Shown piece after piece: positions 1-10,130 of a stretch of 64,000 nucleotides of DNA. The position numbers and the translations under genes were made by a program. Position 1 is the stretch's first letter, and each line of letters begins with the position of its first letter. The notes under the pieces are model-generated. The model had not been told where the DNA came from. It ran no database searches and saw only the letters and a program-made list of their open reading frames with translations. The DNA comes from Chionoecetes opilio (Eukaryota > Arthropoda > Malacostraca > Decapoda > Majidae), in contig JACEEZ010025360.1 of assembly GCA_016584305.1 (NCBI GenBank), forward strand, positions 532,501 to 596,500, given 5' to 3'.

Positions 1-534
1 CAGAAGAGTATTGGTCAAAAGGGAGTATTGGTTGAAACTGCATATTTACCTAAAAGAGTATGTAGAGGATAAAGGAATGTGTGATTGGTGGGCAAGGATG
101 TCTGAGAAGAGTAGGTACACTCTACTCCAACTCTATAAGAGTTGGTATGTGAGTAAAGCGAAAGTAATGAATGAATGGTTCAATGATGGAAGCTGGGGTA
201 GTGAGATGTTATTCTAGGCAAGTTCACGACCACTGAAATTGTGGGGTTAAAGCACATAAAAATCACTAGAATGCAGGCTTTCATTTCAACCTAACCCATC
301 TACTGTAATATGTCAAGTCGGTATTATTTCGGTGCTGAGCTGGGGGGGAATCACCCCCGCTCATTCACTAACCTAACCTAGACATATAGGGCCAGATTGT
401 CAAATGTTCTCTGCGGTGAAGAATGTCTTCCGTCACGTAATTGGTACCGTCAAACTGTTTTGAGCCGCGACGGATATCGTCGCATCGCGGTGAAGGTAAA
501 GAAACGAAGACCAAGCACAGACCACGGGCTAAAT
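1..534. other. Unassigned sequence
   Basis: I see no gene here. The short open frame near the start (about 11-217) has no recognisable domain. The stretch contains scattered CCTAACC/TTAGGTT words of a kind common in arthropod noncoding DNA and a short G run at about 343-349. No splice-flanked exon was recognised on either strand. Confidence 0.4.
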
Positions 535-535
535 G

Positions 536-664
536 CAAGAATGCTCGTTAAATCCCGGCAGGTGGAGATTCCGACCGTCGTACCTCCACCGGTGGGATAT
601 ACAAGAATGGTTTTTAAGAGCCCGGCCAGTGGAGATTTGGGCAGTCGTACCAACACAAACGGGT
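536..664. repeat. Two-copy imperfect tandem repeat, about 66 bp
   Basis: Two adjacent units (about 536-600 and 602-664) share CAAGAATG, then TTAA or TTAAGA, then a CCCGGC(A/C) block, GTGGAGATT and GTCGTACC in the same order. The units are diverged, so this is an old local duplication. It explains why a 96-codon open frame crosses it without resembling a protein. Confidence 0.5.
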
Positions 665-666
665 CC

Positions 667-3069
667 AAGGCGGCATCAGTATTTTGACTGTTTTACACCT
701 ATCTAATTCTTTTTACTTGCCTAATTTATCATTTCTGCCATTAAAATAATAGCTTGGTTAGTGTTCGCCACTTATCTGAGGCGTTGATGAAGAAAAAATG
801 GGCCTGAGTGATGCTTGTGCGTACATTTGAACAAATGGCTAGTCGCCACAAGGCAATATGGCGGACCACCTCCACCACCGCCGCTCTCCCTCCCCCGCAC
901 AACAATATAAGGCTTCCTGCACCTAATTTTACCTTAATGATGACACGTGTACATTCACAGTGTATGAATATCACTCTCGGTTATGTTGAAAACTCGCCTG
1001 TAATGGTTGGGAAGAAATATGATGGAATAAGGACAGAGGACAAGGGATGGACAACGCAACCAGTGGAGCGCAACGGGTGGAGTGTATTCAAATGATTCTT
1101 ACTTGCCGAAACGCGATGCAACGGGTCGAGAAAATTTCTTGCATATGGGCCCATGTCTTCACCATTCCCTTCGCGGGCGCTGATCTCTGTACTTTTCATC
1201 CCATTATTGGATAAGATAGAGACATTTCAGTGACTTTGTGTTACTTTTTACTTGTTTATTGACGAAATTAACCTTTGTGCGTAATAAAAAGAGTGGTTTA
1301 AAATCTCACCGGGAGACACAGGCGGGCTGGGCAGAGCGGTGCACTCGGCGTCTGGCAGGCGCGCTGGCAAATGCTGGGCGGAGTGGGGCGGGGCAGGGCA
1401 CACTTGTTTTCGTACTTTCGTATTAATTCAGTCACGACTCACTTACCTGGTTTTTGAGACACTAACTATTATTTCTCAACCAAGTTTCACTGATTTTTCT
1501 GAAGGAGATACATTGTTGCACAGCACAGACGTGGCATAGTACTCCTTCAGCATACCAACCTTACCGTGACGGGACTACACCAAGGGAAAAGACGCGGAAG
1601 GATTCAACGTTACCCTGGCTTCCCGTGTAACGCAGAGAACTTGTCAAGTGGTCCCGTCATGGGAAGTGAAAGGTGGCATTTAACAATCTGGCCCATACTC
1701 AACTGGCCAACCAGACCTAACCTAACTGTTCAGGCTATTGCTGGTATTTAATCCCTGAATTCAGAAACACGGGTAAAATAGGAACACTCACCGACGAAAA
1801 AAATAGGAACGTCGGCGAGAATTCCTATCGGCGACAGTTCCAGGTATTGTCTAGTTACTTGGATAATGTATCCCATTAATAATACCCACCCTAAAATGGG
1901 TGGGTATTAGTTTGGTAGTGAGCTTTCAAAAGTCCTAGGATTCTTACCTACATCATCGTGTAGATTTCTTCATTCTGAGTATTTTGAACCCCATTTCCCA
2001 TGGTACAATTGAATAATAATGGCGTTACATGTACGTACTACCGAAAATCTACCGTTATTTCAGCCATAAACGGTTAAGTTAGGTTAAATCAGATTAGGTT
2101 AGTTTAGGTTAGAGGTGGGGTTTGGTTTAGTAACATATGATATCAAGAAAAAAATAAAATTATCAATAATATGGCAGTGCGAAGTGATGCAAGGTTTGCG
2201 GGGCATACAATCATCCCCCCCATACCTGAACACAAAAAAATATTTCCGAAAAAACGAGTGCCATATTCATTCAATACACATTAAAACGATTCAGGAAAAC
2301 TAAGTTTCGGCCTTGAAATCGTTGAAAGCCCACAACCAAAATTTTACTAATTGGGTGTAAGTAGCAGCTATCAATCATTCAATTCATATGTAATTATTTG
2401 CGCTGGCTAAAGCGGTAAAATTATAATCCTTTCCCGCCCTTATTAGTGTTTTTTTCTCTCCAGACCTTCACAAATCCCTTCAGATACCTCTAAAAACGTA
2501 ATTGTAAAGTGGGAGAGTTACCCCCTTTAACATCCTCCTACCCCACCTAAAGTCCTAAATGACCCCCCAAAATAATACCATCCTAACCTCATTATAACCT
2601 TATCTAACCCTACCAATAACCTCCTAGCGAGACCTAAGGGCAGGAAAGAAATAAAATTTTACCAGGTCAGGTTATATTGAGGTTATAAGTTTGTAATTTG
2701 TTCTGTGGGGACGCGCCAGGAGGTTATTAGTGAGCATACGTCTTCAGTCTTCAGATATTTCCCTTGGGGAGGCATGATATTTGTTTACATTCTAACTGCA
2801 TTATGATTGGCTAACAATCTCAAAGGTTGATGAAATCTTTCCTCTGATTGGCCAAGCGACAGTCAGCTGAGTTCCATTCCTCATGGTCGGAACGGAACGG
2901 AACGAGCTTGAAGATCGCATCATCGTGAGCTAAGAACATTCGGACGATCCTTTGAAAATACATTTTTGTGATGTTCGCAGCCCAAGATCAAGATGGCCGC
3001 TATGAACACTCTAAGATGATCTTAGAGGCGGAAAGTTACGAACGTTCGAACATCCAGCCCCAGGCCCGT
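667..3069. other. Unassigned noncoding sequence
   Basis: No supported gene. Visible details are a short cluster of TTAGGTTA-like words at about 2075-2115, which is too irregular to be a telomeric array, a (GGAAC)n micro-run at about 2888-2905, and two TGATTGGC words at about 2801-2855. None of the open frames here exceeds 100 codons or shows a known domain. If the sulfotransferase gene continues to the left, this may be intron or downstream DNA. Confidence 0.4.
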
Positions 3070-3179
3070 GCACAGAGACACACAGCCACAGGAAAACATT
3101 TACCTCCTCACCTCCATTCTTCTCCTGGCCCAGCGGCTGGCTGCACGTGGCTGCAAAATCACCCTCAATTGGGTTTCAG
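3070..3179 (+). pseudogene. Jockey-like LINE RNase H fragment, 5' half
   Basis: The plus-strand frame ends in ARGCKITLNWV and then hits foreign DNA at 3180. The missing continuation, (P)SHVGLSGNEAADRAVRLAV, resumes at about 7327. WVPSHVGxxGNEAAD is a hallmark of the RNase H domain carried by Jockey/I-type non-LTR retrotransposons. The two halves were one reading frame before the 3180-7326 insertion. The copy is 5'-truncated, with no RT recognised upstream, so it is a dead fragment. Confidence 0.7.
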
Positions 3180-3216
3180 CAGGGGCGTATCTAGAGAAAG
3201 TAGCGCCCAGGGCAAG

Positions 3217-3302
3217 TGTAGTGTTCCGATGTATCACTCGAACGAGTGTTCAGGTTCACGCGACGTGACTCGGTCTAGAGAAATTAATAAAGCGCCAGTT
3301 AC
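3217..3302 (+). repeat. 5' LTR of Gypsy A, 3'-truncated
   Basis: These 86 bases match the first part of the 3' LTR at 6859-6944 with a few differences, including the AATAAAGCGCCAGTTAC stretch. The match stops at GTTAC, where sequence runs straight into the gag zinc-knuckle codons. The last 41 bp of the LTR, the primer-binding site and the gag N-terminal part are missing. Confidence 0.75.
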
Positions 3303-3737
3303 GTGTGCCGTAGGTGTGGGAAGCGTGGCCACTGGGCCGTCGTATGCCGTGCTAAGCAAAGTAGAAGGGAAACTACACCCAAAGACTGTAAGGAACTGAC
3401 CGTCTTGTGTTGTTCGGGCATTCGTCCCCAGCGTGTGTCATGCGTAGCCCAAGTGGTAGTGGAAGAAATGAGTGATGAATTAGAACTTCAGGTGGATACT
3501 GGGGCGACTGTCTCTGTTCTTAGTGTGGCTGTAGCTCGGCAACACTTTAAGGGAGCAACAGTTCTCCCTACGAACACCAAGCTCTTTGGAGTTGGTAGTA
3601 ACCCTCTGAAAGTCGCCGGTATTCTTCCTGCAGCTGTACAGATCAACGACAAATACGTAAATGCTAACTTTCACTTGGTGCATATTAGCGGCAACGAAGC
3701 CATTATGGGACTGGATATAATGGCTAAGTTAGTCTAA
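3300..3737 (+). pseudogene. Gypsy A gag zinc knuckle and aspartic protease
   Basis: The frame opens with a perfect CX2CX4HX4C knuckle (CRRCGKRGHWAVVC), normally the nucleic-acid-binding end of Gag. About 45 residues later comes the protease site LQVDTGATVSVLS, where D-T-G is the catalytic triplet of retropepsins, and then the second protease signature, ending IMGLDIM. The frame stops at about 3735, before RT. Gag matrix and capsid regions are absent because the truncated LTR is fused directly to the knuckle. Confidence 0.75.
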
Positions 3738-3751
3738 CTGTTCATCCGGCC

Positions 3752-4695
3752 ACAGGATCAGTCTACAACGTCGTGGAAGGACATGAAGAGCAAACAGTGT
3801 TACTAGCGATCCGGAATTACCAACACCGGATTGTGTTACGGGAAGGAGCTGTTCCAATCCGCCACGGCCTCCGGAGGTTGCCGCTGTCCATCCGTGAACA
3901 GGTGTCTCGAGAACTGCGACGACTGGAAGAAGCAGGCGTTATTGAGCGTATAGATACGTCTGAATGGATAAGCCCTATCGTGGTGGCCCGTAAGAAAAAT
4001 GGATCCGTCCGCCTGTGCGTGGATTTGAGAGGGCCAACAGCCAGTTAATTTATGAGGTGTACCCACTTCCCACTATTTCGGAGCTTCAGTCAAAACTACG
4101 GGGAGTGGTGTTTAGCCAGATTTATCAAAAATCTGCTTACCACCAACTGGTTCTCGAGCCTTCCTCTCGTCCTGTTACTGCGTTCATAACACACGACGGA
4201 TTATTCCAACATACCAGGGTCCCCTTCGGTTTGGCGTCTTCAAGATCTGCGTTCCAGAAGGTGCTAGATAAGGTTTTGGCCGGCATACCTGGCTGTGAAC
4301 ATTATCTCGACGATATAGTGTGAACCGGGAGGAACCAAGAGGAGCACGACAGCCGACTGAGACTACATGTAGTGCTCGAGAAATGACGAAAGGCCAACGT
4401 CACCATTAACACAAGTAAATCCGTGATTTCACAGCCTCACGTGGACTTCTGCGGTTATCGCCTTTCCAAGGACGGGATATCGCCACTCCAGAGCCACACA
4501 GACGCAATCCGGAAGGCTCCAGTTCCTACTGATATCAAGGAGCTCAAGAGCTTCTTGGGGTTATGTGGATGTTTTTTCCATTTCATTCCCGAAAACGCTG
4601 CACCGGTGAGCCCGATGTCAACTCTACTAAAGAAGGTTGTGCCTTATGTGTGGTCAACTGACGCGGAAAAAGCATTCCAAATGGTTAAACTTTAA
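3752..4695 (+). pseudogene. Gypsy A reverse transcriptase, broken
   Basis: Residues EEAGVIERIDTSEWISPIVV and KNGSVRLCVDLRG (about 3928-4035) are Gypsy RT blocks 1-2. A frame change at about 4030 leads into YEVYPLPTI and FSQIYQKSAYHQLVLE, then VPFGLASSRSAFQKVLD and the catalytic YLDDIV (about 4303-4320). A TGA follows immediately at 4321, where Gypsy elements usually continue in frame. The thumb region resumes at about 4423 (VDFCGYRLSKDGISP, LKSFLGLCGCFFHFIP). The lesions rule out a functional enzyme. Confidence 0.75.
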
Positions 4696-4713
4696 ATAGC
4701 AAACTGTAAGGCA

Positions 4714-5496
4714 TTGCAACCATTTGATCCTTCGCTTCCAACGGAGGTAACGTCAGACGCGAGCGACAAGGGCATTGGTGCTGTGTTGTCACAGAAGGAT
4801 AGCTGCGGGGCGGAGCGTGTGGTGGCATTCTGGAGCCGGCAGTTTACCCCAGCGGAACGCAAGTACTCTGTGTCTGAAAGAGAGGCGCTGGCTGCTGTCA
4901 GCGCAGTGGAGCGATGGCGGCTCTACCTGTGGGGCCGATACTTCACGCTCCGGACCGACCATTCGGCACTTCAGACAATGTTGTCGTCAAAGTACTCCGG
5001 CCGAGCTGGAGCGAGGGTGGCACGCTGGCAGGCCAGGTTAATGCCTTACTCCTTTACAGTAGAGTACGTGCCAGGAAAGTATATTCCTGGTGCTGATGCA
5101 CTATCTCACCTTCCTTCCCCCGCAGAGCAGAGTGAAGAGCTGGACGAAGACGAAGTAATCGCAGTAGTGGAGACAGATGGGGGTGCAGTCACCGAGGGAG
5201 AGCTACGCGACGCGTCAGCAAGTGATACAACCATAATGAAGCTAAGGGGGAACTTACTGAACGGATTCCCGAGATCAGCAAGCCAGTGTACTGCAGAGGT
5301 GCGGCCATTTTACCAGTTTCAGCATGAACTTAGCGACATGGACGGAATAGTCGTACGAGGGTCACAAGTCATAGTACCGACGTCACTACGCGTTCGGTAC
5401 CTGGAGCTGGCTCATGGGGCTCATGATGGCGTGGTACGCACCAAACAACTCTTACGGAGCGTAGCGTGGTGGCCTCGCATGGATAAAGCCGTATAG
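4714..5496 (+). pseudogene. Gypsy A RNase H and integrase zinc-finger region
   Basis: EVTSDASDKGIGAVLSQ carries the first RNase H aspartate. SEREALAAVSAVERWRLYL supplies the glutamate, and LRTDHSALQ the later acidic site. The tail (YVPGKYIPGADALSHLP) is the usual Gypsy linker after RNase H. Next come LELAHGAHDGVVRTKQLLR and WWPRMDKAV, the histidine side of the HHCC integrase finger. A TAG interrupts just before CNRCQT, which would supply the two cysteines (about 5515-5525). This is the longest continuous frame left in the element. Confidence 0.75.
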
Positions 5497-5609
5497 GGTA
5501 TGGTGCGGGAATGCAACCGGTGCCAGACGAGCGACAGTGTTGTCCCAACGTACTCGCCTCGCCCCGCTCCAACCAGTTTCTCTACCCAGCCGGCCGTGGT
5601 CCAAGTTAG

Positions 5610-6555
5610 GTGTTGACCAAGGCCAAGAAAGGATCCTTTCTTGGCCTTGGTGTTGACGTTGTTGGGACGATTGACGGGGTACCGGCCTCCAGCCGATACG
5701 CAATCACTCTCGTGGATTACAGGTCAAAGTGGGCAGAGGTCGGGCTGGCTGCAAGTGTTACAACGGGAAACCTGATAAGGTTTTTTGACACTGTGGGCAA
5801 GAGAGGGATTTCCAGAGGAACTGGTGAGCGAGAATGGCCCCCAGTTCATCAGCCAAGAGCTGGAAGACTATTTACAACATCGTGGCATCAAACACGTCTT
5901 TTCAAATGTTTACTGGCCTCGTGGTAATGGTGCGGTCGAGAGATTTAACCGTACATTCAAGAGCTGGATCTCCGGGATGCCAAGCACGATGACATTCCAA
6001 GAGGAGGTACGCCGTCGGCTGAACCTCTACAGAGCAACTCCTCACTGTACCACAGGCAAGTCACCTTCAGAGATGCTCCATGGCCGTGTGATCATGGCTC
6101 CATGGCGACTTCCTGTGGTTGCAAAAGGCGCCCTATAAGACCCAGACGTTGAAAGGAGGGTGCGCAATCAGCAGCAAAGGAACAAACGCGCTTACGACGG
6201 ACGATATGGAGTAAGAACACCCGACTTCAGACGAGGAGAATACGTGCACGTCCGGAACCAGAGGATGGGAGCGAAAATGGTTCCCCGGTACTCCCAACCA
6301 GTGAGGATTGAGCGGCAACTCGGACCGGCTACATTTCTCCTCAGTGATGGCTCCAGGAGAAACGCAGCCCACTTGGCCCGCGCGACTAAACCACTATACC
6401 GCTGGCAGCCAGCGACGAAGCGAGTGAGGCCTTACCTCCTTTCCAAAGGTGAAATGGCTACAAGAAACAGTGGAGGAGGCGCGTATGGAGGACGATGTAT
6501 GGACGCGAGCGTCGAGGACGACGGCGAAAACACCGACACCGCAGAAACTGTATAG
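5610..6555 (+). pseudogene. Gypsy A integrase core and C-terminal region
   Basis: The integrase catalytic core starts at about 5645, where VDVVGTIDGVP includes the first acidic region. A frame shift at about 5780 leads into FPEELVSENGPQFIS (second aspartate) and WPRGNGAVERFNRTFKSW, whose NGAVER holds the catalytic glutamate. A stop at about 6136 separates a basic C-terminal part (6160-6555) with VPRYSQPVRIERQLGPATFLLSDGS, resembling the GPF/Y module. The 3' end grades into low-complexity sequence. Confidence 0.7.
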
Positions 6556-6841
6556 GCAACGTATGGGCACGGGTGACGTCGAGGGCGATGGCGAAAACGA
6601 CACCGCAGACACTGAAAGTAGAAGCAAAAGAGAGCTGCCGCCATCTAGCAGCAGACGCATACGCTGGCGGCCAGACTGGCTGCAAATGTAACATGCCATG
6701 TGGTACAGGATGTTGTTGGGTGATTGTTCATCAGATTGGGATTGGGCACTATGTAAACTGTGGTTACGTAACTTTTCAAAGTTGGGATTATGTTACTATG
6801 TAATAAATTTACATACATGTATTACTATATGTTGCTTTAAT

Positions 6842-6858
6842 AAAGCGGGTGGAATTGG
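6842..6858 (+). other. Polypurine tract of Gypsy A
   Basis: A purine-rich run (AAAGCGGGTGGAATTGG) lies directly before the TGTAGTG start of the 3' LTR. This is the expected place for the plus-strand primer and helps to set the LTR boundary. Confidence 0.55.
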
Positions 6859-6985
6859 TGTAGTGTTCCGATGTATCGCTCGAACGAGGGTTTAGGTTCA
6901 CGCGATGTGACTCGGTATAGAGAAATGAATAAAGCGCCAGTTACTGCCTGGCAGCCTTCGCATACACTCCTAACACGACACTACA
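6859..6985 (+). repeat. 3' LTR of Gypsy A, 127 bp
   Basis: It runs from TGTAGTG to CACTACA, a perfect 7-bp terminal inverted repeat. It contains ATGAATAAAGC, a possible polyadenylation signal, at about 6925-6935. The first 86 bp match the truncated 5' LTR. At 127 bp it is short for a Gypsy LTR. Confidence 0.7.
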
Positions 6986-7056
6986 GCAAACACTGGAATT
7001 GCGCCCCTGGTGGTGAGAGGCGAGTGAAGCGAGCCTCTGCAGCTGGGGGTCTGAGA

Positions 7057-7246
7057 AAATGTTCGAAATATGAGCAATTCTAGGAGCATTTTCAAGCCAC
7101 ATTCAAAGCTATATATAGGTAATTTATTTGATTTGGCGCCTCCCTTTTGATGAAGTAAATGTTCGAAATATGAGCAATTCTATATATAGGAGCATTTTGA
7201 AGCCATATTCCAAGCTATATTTTGGTAATTAATTTGATTTGGCGAG
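7057..7246. repeat. Two-copy tandem duplication, 100-bp period
   Basis: Units beginning at 7057 and 7157 share AAATGTTCGAAATATGAGCA, then AGGAGCATTTT, an AAGCTATAT block and the ending TTTGATTTGGCG. The duplication is internal to the hAT-like MITE, so it is a feature of that element family or arose after insertion. Confidence 0.75.
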
Positions 7247-7326
7247 GAATATTTGGCGCCCCCCTTGAGTGGCGCCCAGGGCACGTGCCATGCCTGCCAC
7301 AGTGCCACACCCTAGATACGCCACTG

Positions 7327-7860
7327 GTTCCCAGCCATGTAGGCCTTAGTGGCAACGAAGCAGCTGACAGAGCTGTAAGATTAGCCGTTGCCCTCCCCAG
7401 CCCCACTACAGCTGTCCTGCCCAGCCTCTCCCAAACTCTACTTCAAATAAAGTCTGCCTCGCACGCCTTGTCCCGCTAGCAACACGAGGCCACAGGCGCC
7501 CTGTCATCACCCTCTGCCTCTTGGTACACTGCTGCAACTGCTTACCAACCCATCCCCTAGGACCCATCCATCGCCCCACACATACGGGACCGGCTACACC
7601 GTCTTCGCCTCGGCTTTCCCTGCTTTCAAGAAATCCACCAGAGCGCTGTGGATATCACCTGTGATCACTGCCAGGTCACCTCCCCCTTTCAACTCCTGAA
7701 GTGCGAGGCAACCTCCCATCTCAGGGAACGCCTGCCACCTCATCCGCAGCCCGGACATCCAGGTGCCGCCACCGTTGCTGCCGCGGTAGTCAGATCTGCC
7801 CCTCTGGCCACTCTCACCTCCACCGTTCGGGAGTACCCTCCCCCAAGGTAGCTCTAACAC
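7327..7860 (+). pseudogene. Jockey-like LINE RNase H 3' half and C-terminus
   Basis: Sequence resumes the interrupted frame with PSHVGLSGNEAADRAVRLAV. After frame breaks, a second block at about 7590-7730 reads RLHRLRLGFPCF, then ITCDHCQVTS and EATSHLRERL. The arrangement RLRLG...CxxC...C is a common C-terminal zinc-binding tail of arthropod Jockey-like ORF2 proteins. Stops and frame changes are frequent, so the copy is dead. Confidence 0.65.
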
Positions 7861-7960
7861 ACTGTTTTATTGTAATGCCATTATTCCACAGGCGGGCTGC
7901 TACAGCCAAGAGCTCGCGTCAGCCATAGTGTTGACAAATATTAACAAAAACAACAGAGGG

Positions 7961-7990
7961 AGAGAGAGAGAGAGTGGGGGGGGGGGGGGC
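7961..7990. repeat. GA repeat followed by a G run
   Basis: A short (GA)n is followed by about 13 G. It lies next to the sulfotransferase exon donor, on the intron side. Confidence 0.85.
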
Positions 7991-8008
7991 AGCAAGGCAT
8001 ACGCTTAC

Positions 8009-8122
8009 GGAGTACTTGAGTTTGTTCCTTTCCTCCTCGGGCAGGTATGAGGGAATGTCGGGGTTATCGTTGTTGAAGTTTGTCATCTTGAGGAAGTTGA
8101 TCATCCAGGTTGTCGATGCCAC
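8009..8122 (-). CDS. Carbohydrate sulfotransferase-like exon (downstream exon)
   Basis: On the minus strand a polypyrimidine-rich acceptor (GTTTTCCAG) opens a 114-bp exon closed by donor GTAAGC, exactly 38 codons in phase 0. It starts VASTTWMINFLKMTNF and ends PSYLPEEERNKLKYS. Joined to exon 36539-36691 it makes CPNYK|VASTTW, which resembles the 5'-phosphosulfate-binding loop (K-x-(A/G)-(C/S)-(T/S)-x-W) of Golgi carbohydrate sulfotransferases (Sulfotransfer_2 type), enzymes that move sulfate from PAPS to glycans. The reading frame is clean. I did not find the later RHPFERL-type exon in the remaining 8 kb. Family assignment rests on motif recognition only. Confidence 0.7.
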
Positions 8123-8188
8123 CTGGAAAACAAACACTTACGCTTAGGATAAATAGTACTAAAATATGTTAAAACTATCGTATATTTT

Positions 8189-8526
<338 letters not shown>

Positions 8527-8582
8527 GCAGAATCTGGTAACCATCCTCCTCCAATTCCTTCCCTGTATCACTCATGCATAGA

Positions 8583-8790
8583 GGGGAGGAATGTAGTGGT
8601 GATATGTAGGTATCTGGCAACCGTTGACTGTTGACCTCGGCATGGTTGTTTCAGCTCAAGTCAGGAGCCCACGCGCTCACTCTTTCTCACTTCCACGGGA
8701 TCGCTGGCTTGAGCCAAACGTTATACATCGCGTCTGCTGCGAGTTCCCATATCAGTTGTACATAACTTATCGTGTACACTCGTTCTGCAA
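8583..8790 (+). repeat. LTR-like fragment, family shared with 26079
   Basis: GGGGAGGAATG, then GGTGATAT, then TAGGTATCTGGCAACC is repeated at about 26090-26125 with a similar following order (CGGCATG, TCAGGA, CTCTCA, CTTTCTCA). It looks like the start of an LTR or another dispersed repeat, cut off at about 8790 by the microsatellite-bearing TIR element. Confidence 0.45.
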
Positions 8791-8907
8791 ATTCATGGAA
8801 CCCGGACCTGTCCCTTTTCCACTCAACTTTCCACCTTCTTCTGATCCCAGCTGGATTAACCTAGCGGCATTTGAAGGCTGGTGGCGGGGTTAGCGGAAGG
8901 AGATTAA

Positions 8908-9668
8908 AGGCCTGTCCAGACTAGGGGTGATGAGGCTGGCGGTGAGGCTGGCGCTGTTAAATTTCGACTGTTTCAACACCGCCAGGCTGATGCTGGGCCG
9001 CTCCAACCCTCCCCAATATTTGCCGCACTGCCCTCGTCATTCACGCATCAGTGCTCGACATGCTCCAGTGAAGGCAGGTCGTATACCGCAGCGCTCCGTG
9101 AAAAAATGTCTTGTTCAAGTTGTACTAACCACGTTGAGTGGACACGGAGCAATACTCTTTACTTGATTGAATTATTGAAGCAGCATCCGTGCATCTGGGA
9201 TGTTAAGAGCAGGGACTACAAGATGAGGGACATCAAGAGTGCAAGTCTGGAAGCAATGAGAACTGAATTGTCTCAATCCCTGAAGTTTGAACTTATTTTT
9301 TTCTGTTTACAGACGTCTGGTGGCGTTAATACTTACATTTCTTACTTTCTTACAATACTTACAAATAAACATTATATAAATAACAATGATAATGATGATA
9401 ATTATAGTAGTATTAATAATCATATTCTCATAGTGGAAAGAGGAGGATTAATAACAGGGAGTGGCATGGAGAGGTAAGGGAGAAAGGCATATTTTAGAAT
9501 AGGCCACGATACAAAATTCGTCGTGTTCTCGTTGTTTTCTATGGAGCTGAATGGCGCGTCCGCCGTGATGAGGGATGGCGGTGAGGCATAGTGTAGACAC
9601 AAGGCTGGTTTTTCAACACGTTGCCATGCCTCACCGCCAGCCTCATCACCCCTAGTCTGGACAGGCCT
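8908..9668. mobile_element. PIF/Harbinger-like element, 761 bp, TAA target duplication
   Basis: It has 41-bp perfect terminal inverted repeats beginning AGGCCTGTCCAGACTAGGGG. It is flanked by TAA (8905-8907 and 9669-9671). Removing it and one TAA gives GAGATTAACTCAAATATTTCAC, matching the uninterrupted TIRs at 19210-19230 and 24412-24428 (inverse). A MADF-domain fragment inside supports Harbinger, whose second protein is often Myb/MADF-like. No transposase is seen, so it is non-autonomous. Confidence 0.8.
9106..9291 (+). pseudogene. MADF-domain fragment within the Harbinger-like element
   Basis: The frame from ATG at 9106 contains YLIELLKQHPCIWDVKSRDY followed by KMRDIKSASLEAM. This fits the N-terminal half of a MADF DNA-binding domain (L-I-x-x-V/L-K-x-x-P-x-L/I-W-D...YK-x-R). 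The expected C-terminal half does not follow; the frame drifts into AT-rich sequence. In autonomous Harbinger elements such a protein helps the transposase bind DNA. This copy is a remnant. Confidence 0.6.
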
Positions 9669-9696
9669 TAACTCAAATATTTCACACCTTCAGCTA

Positions 9697-9700
9697 TGCA

Positions 9701-9734
<34 letters not shown>

Positions 9735-9939
9735 TTCTTCTTTCTTTCCCTCTTCCTCCCTCTTCTTTTTCTCAATTTTTTCTTCTTCTATTTTATTTTC
9801 CTCCCTCCTCCTCTTCCTCTGCCTCCTCCTATATTCTTCCTTCTCCTTCCTATATTCCTATGTATTCCTCCCCCTCCTTTCCAAAACTTTCAAAAAGCAT
9901 CCAATATTTCTTACAAACATACACACACAAACACAGACA

Positions 9940-9981
<42 letters not shown>

Positions 9982-10053
9982 TGTGTGTGTGTGTTACCTA
10001 ATTACAACCCTCCCTCAAGGAAAGGAAGGGTCAGGTGAGGTCTTTTCCCTCCT

Positions 10054-10130
<77 letters not shown>

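Larger units (their letters stand above)
3217..6985 (+). mobile_element. Gypsy-type LTR retrotransposon A, defective
   Basis: The order is truncated 5' LTR, CCHC knuckle, aspartic protease, RT, RNase H, HHCC integrase and a GPF-like tail, then polypurine tract and 3' LTR; this is Ty3/Gypsy order. The LTR begins TGTAGTG and ends CACTACA, and flanking GCAAG (3212-3216) and GCAAA (6986-6990) look like a 5-bp target duplication with one change. Stops and frame changes occur at about 3735, 4030, 4321, 4693, 5494 and 5780. Most of gag is deleted. It inserted into the hAT-like MITE 36 bp from that element's left end. Confidence 0.8.
3180..7326. mobile_element. hAT-like MITE, split by a Gypsy element
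   Basis: The left end reads CAGGGGCGTATCTAG (3180-3194) and the right end reads CTAGATACGCCACTG (to 7326), its near-perfect reverse complement. CAGxGGCG termini are typical of hAT elements. The flanks look like a worn 8-bp target duplication (about GTTTCAG on the left, GTTCCCAG on the right), and both lie within one RNase H codon series, which fixes the insertion point. Without the nested Gypsy element (3217-6985) only about 378 bp remain (3180-3216 plus 6986-7326), with no transposase, so it is a non-autonomous copy. A 100-bp-period duplication lies in its right part. Confidence 0.65.

Noticed and set aside
397..687. 96-codon open frame as a gene
   Set aside because: It spans a diverged tandem repeat, has no recognised domain and shows no splice or expression signal.
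2075..2115. Interstitial telomere (TTAGG)n
   Set aside because: Only a few irregular TTAGGTTA words with variable spacing; no array.
1..8008. A further sulfotransferase exon (RHPFERL-type block)
   Set aside because: I looked for it on the minus strand and did not find it; it may lie beyond the window.
8905..9671. piggyBac assignment from TTAA at the insertion site
   Set aside because: TTAA is present, but taking TAA as the duplication gives fully symmetrical AGGCCTG/CAGGCCT ends, and the MADF fragment fits Harbinger better.
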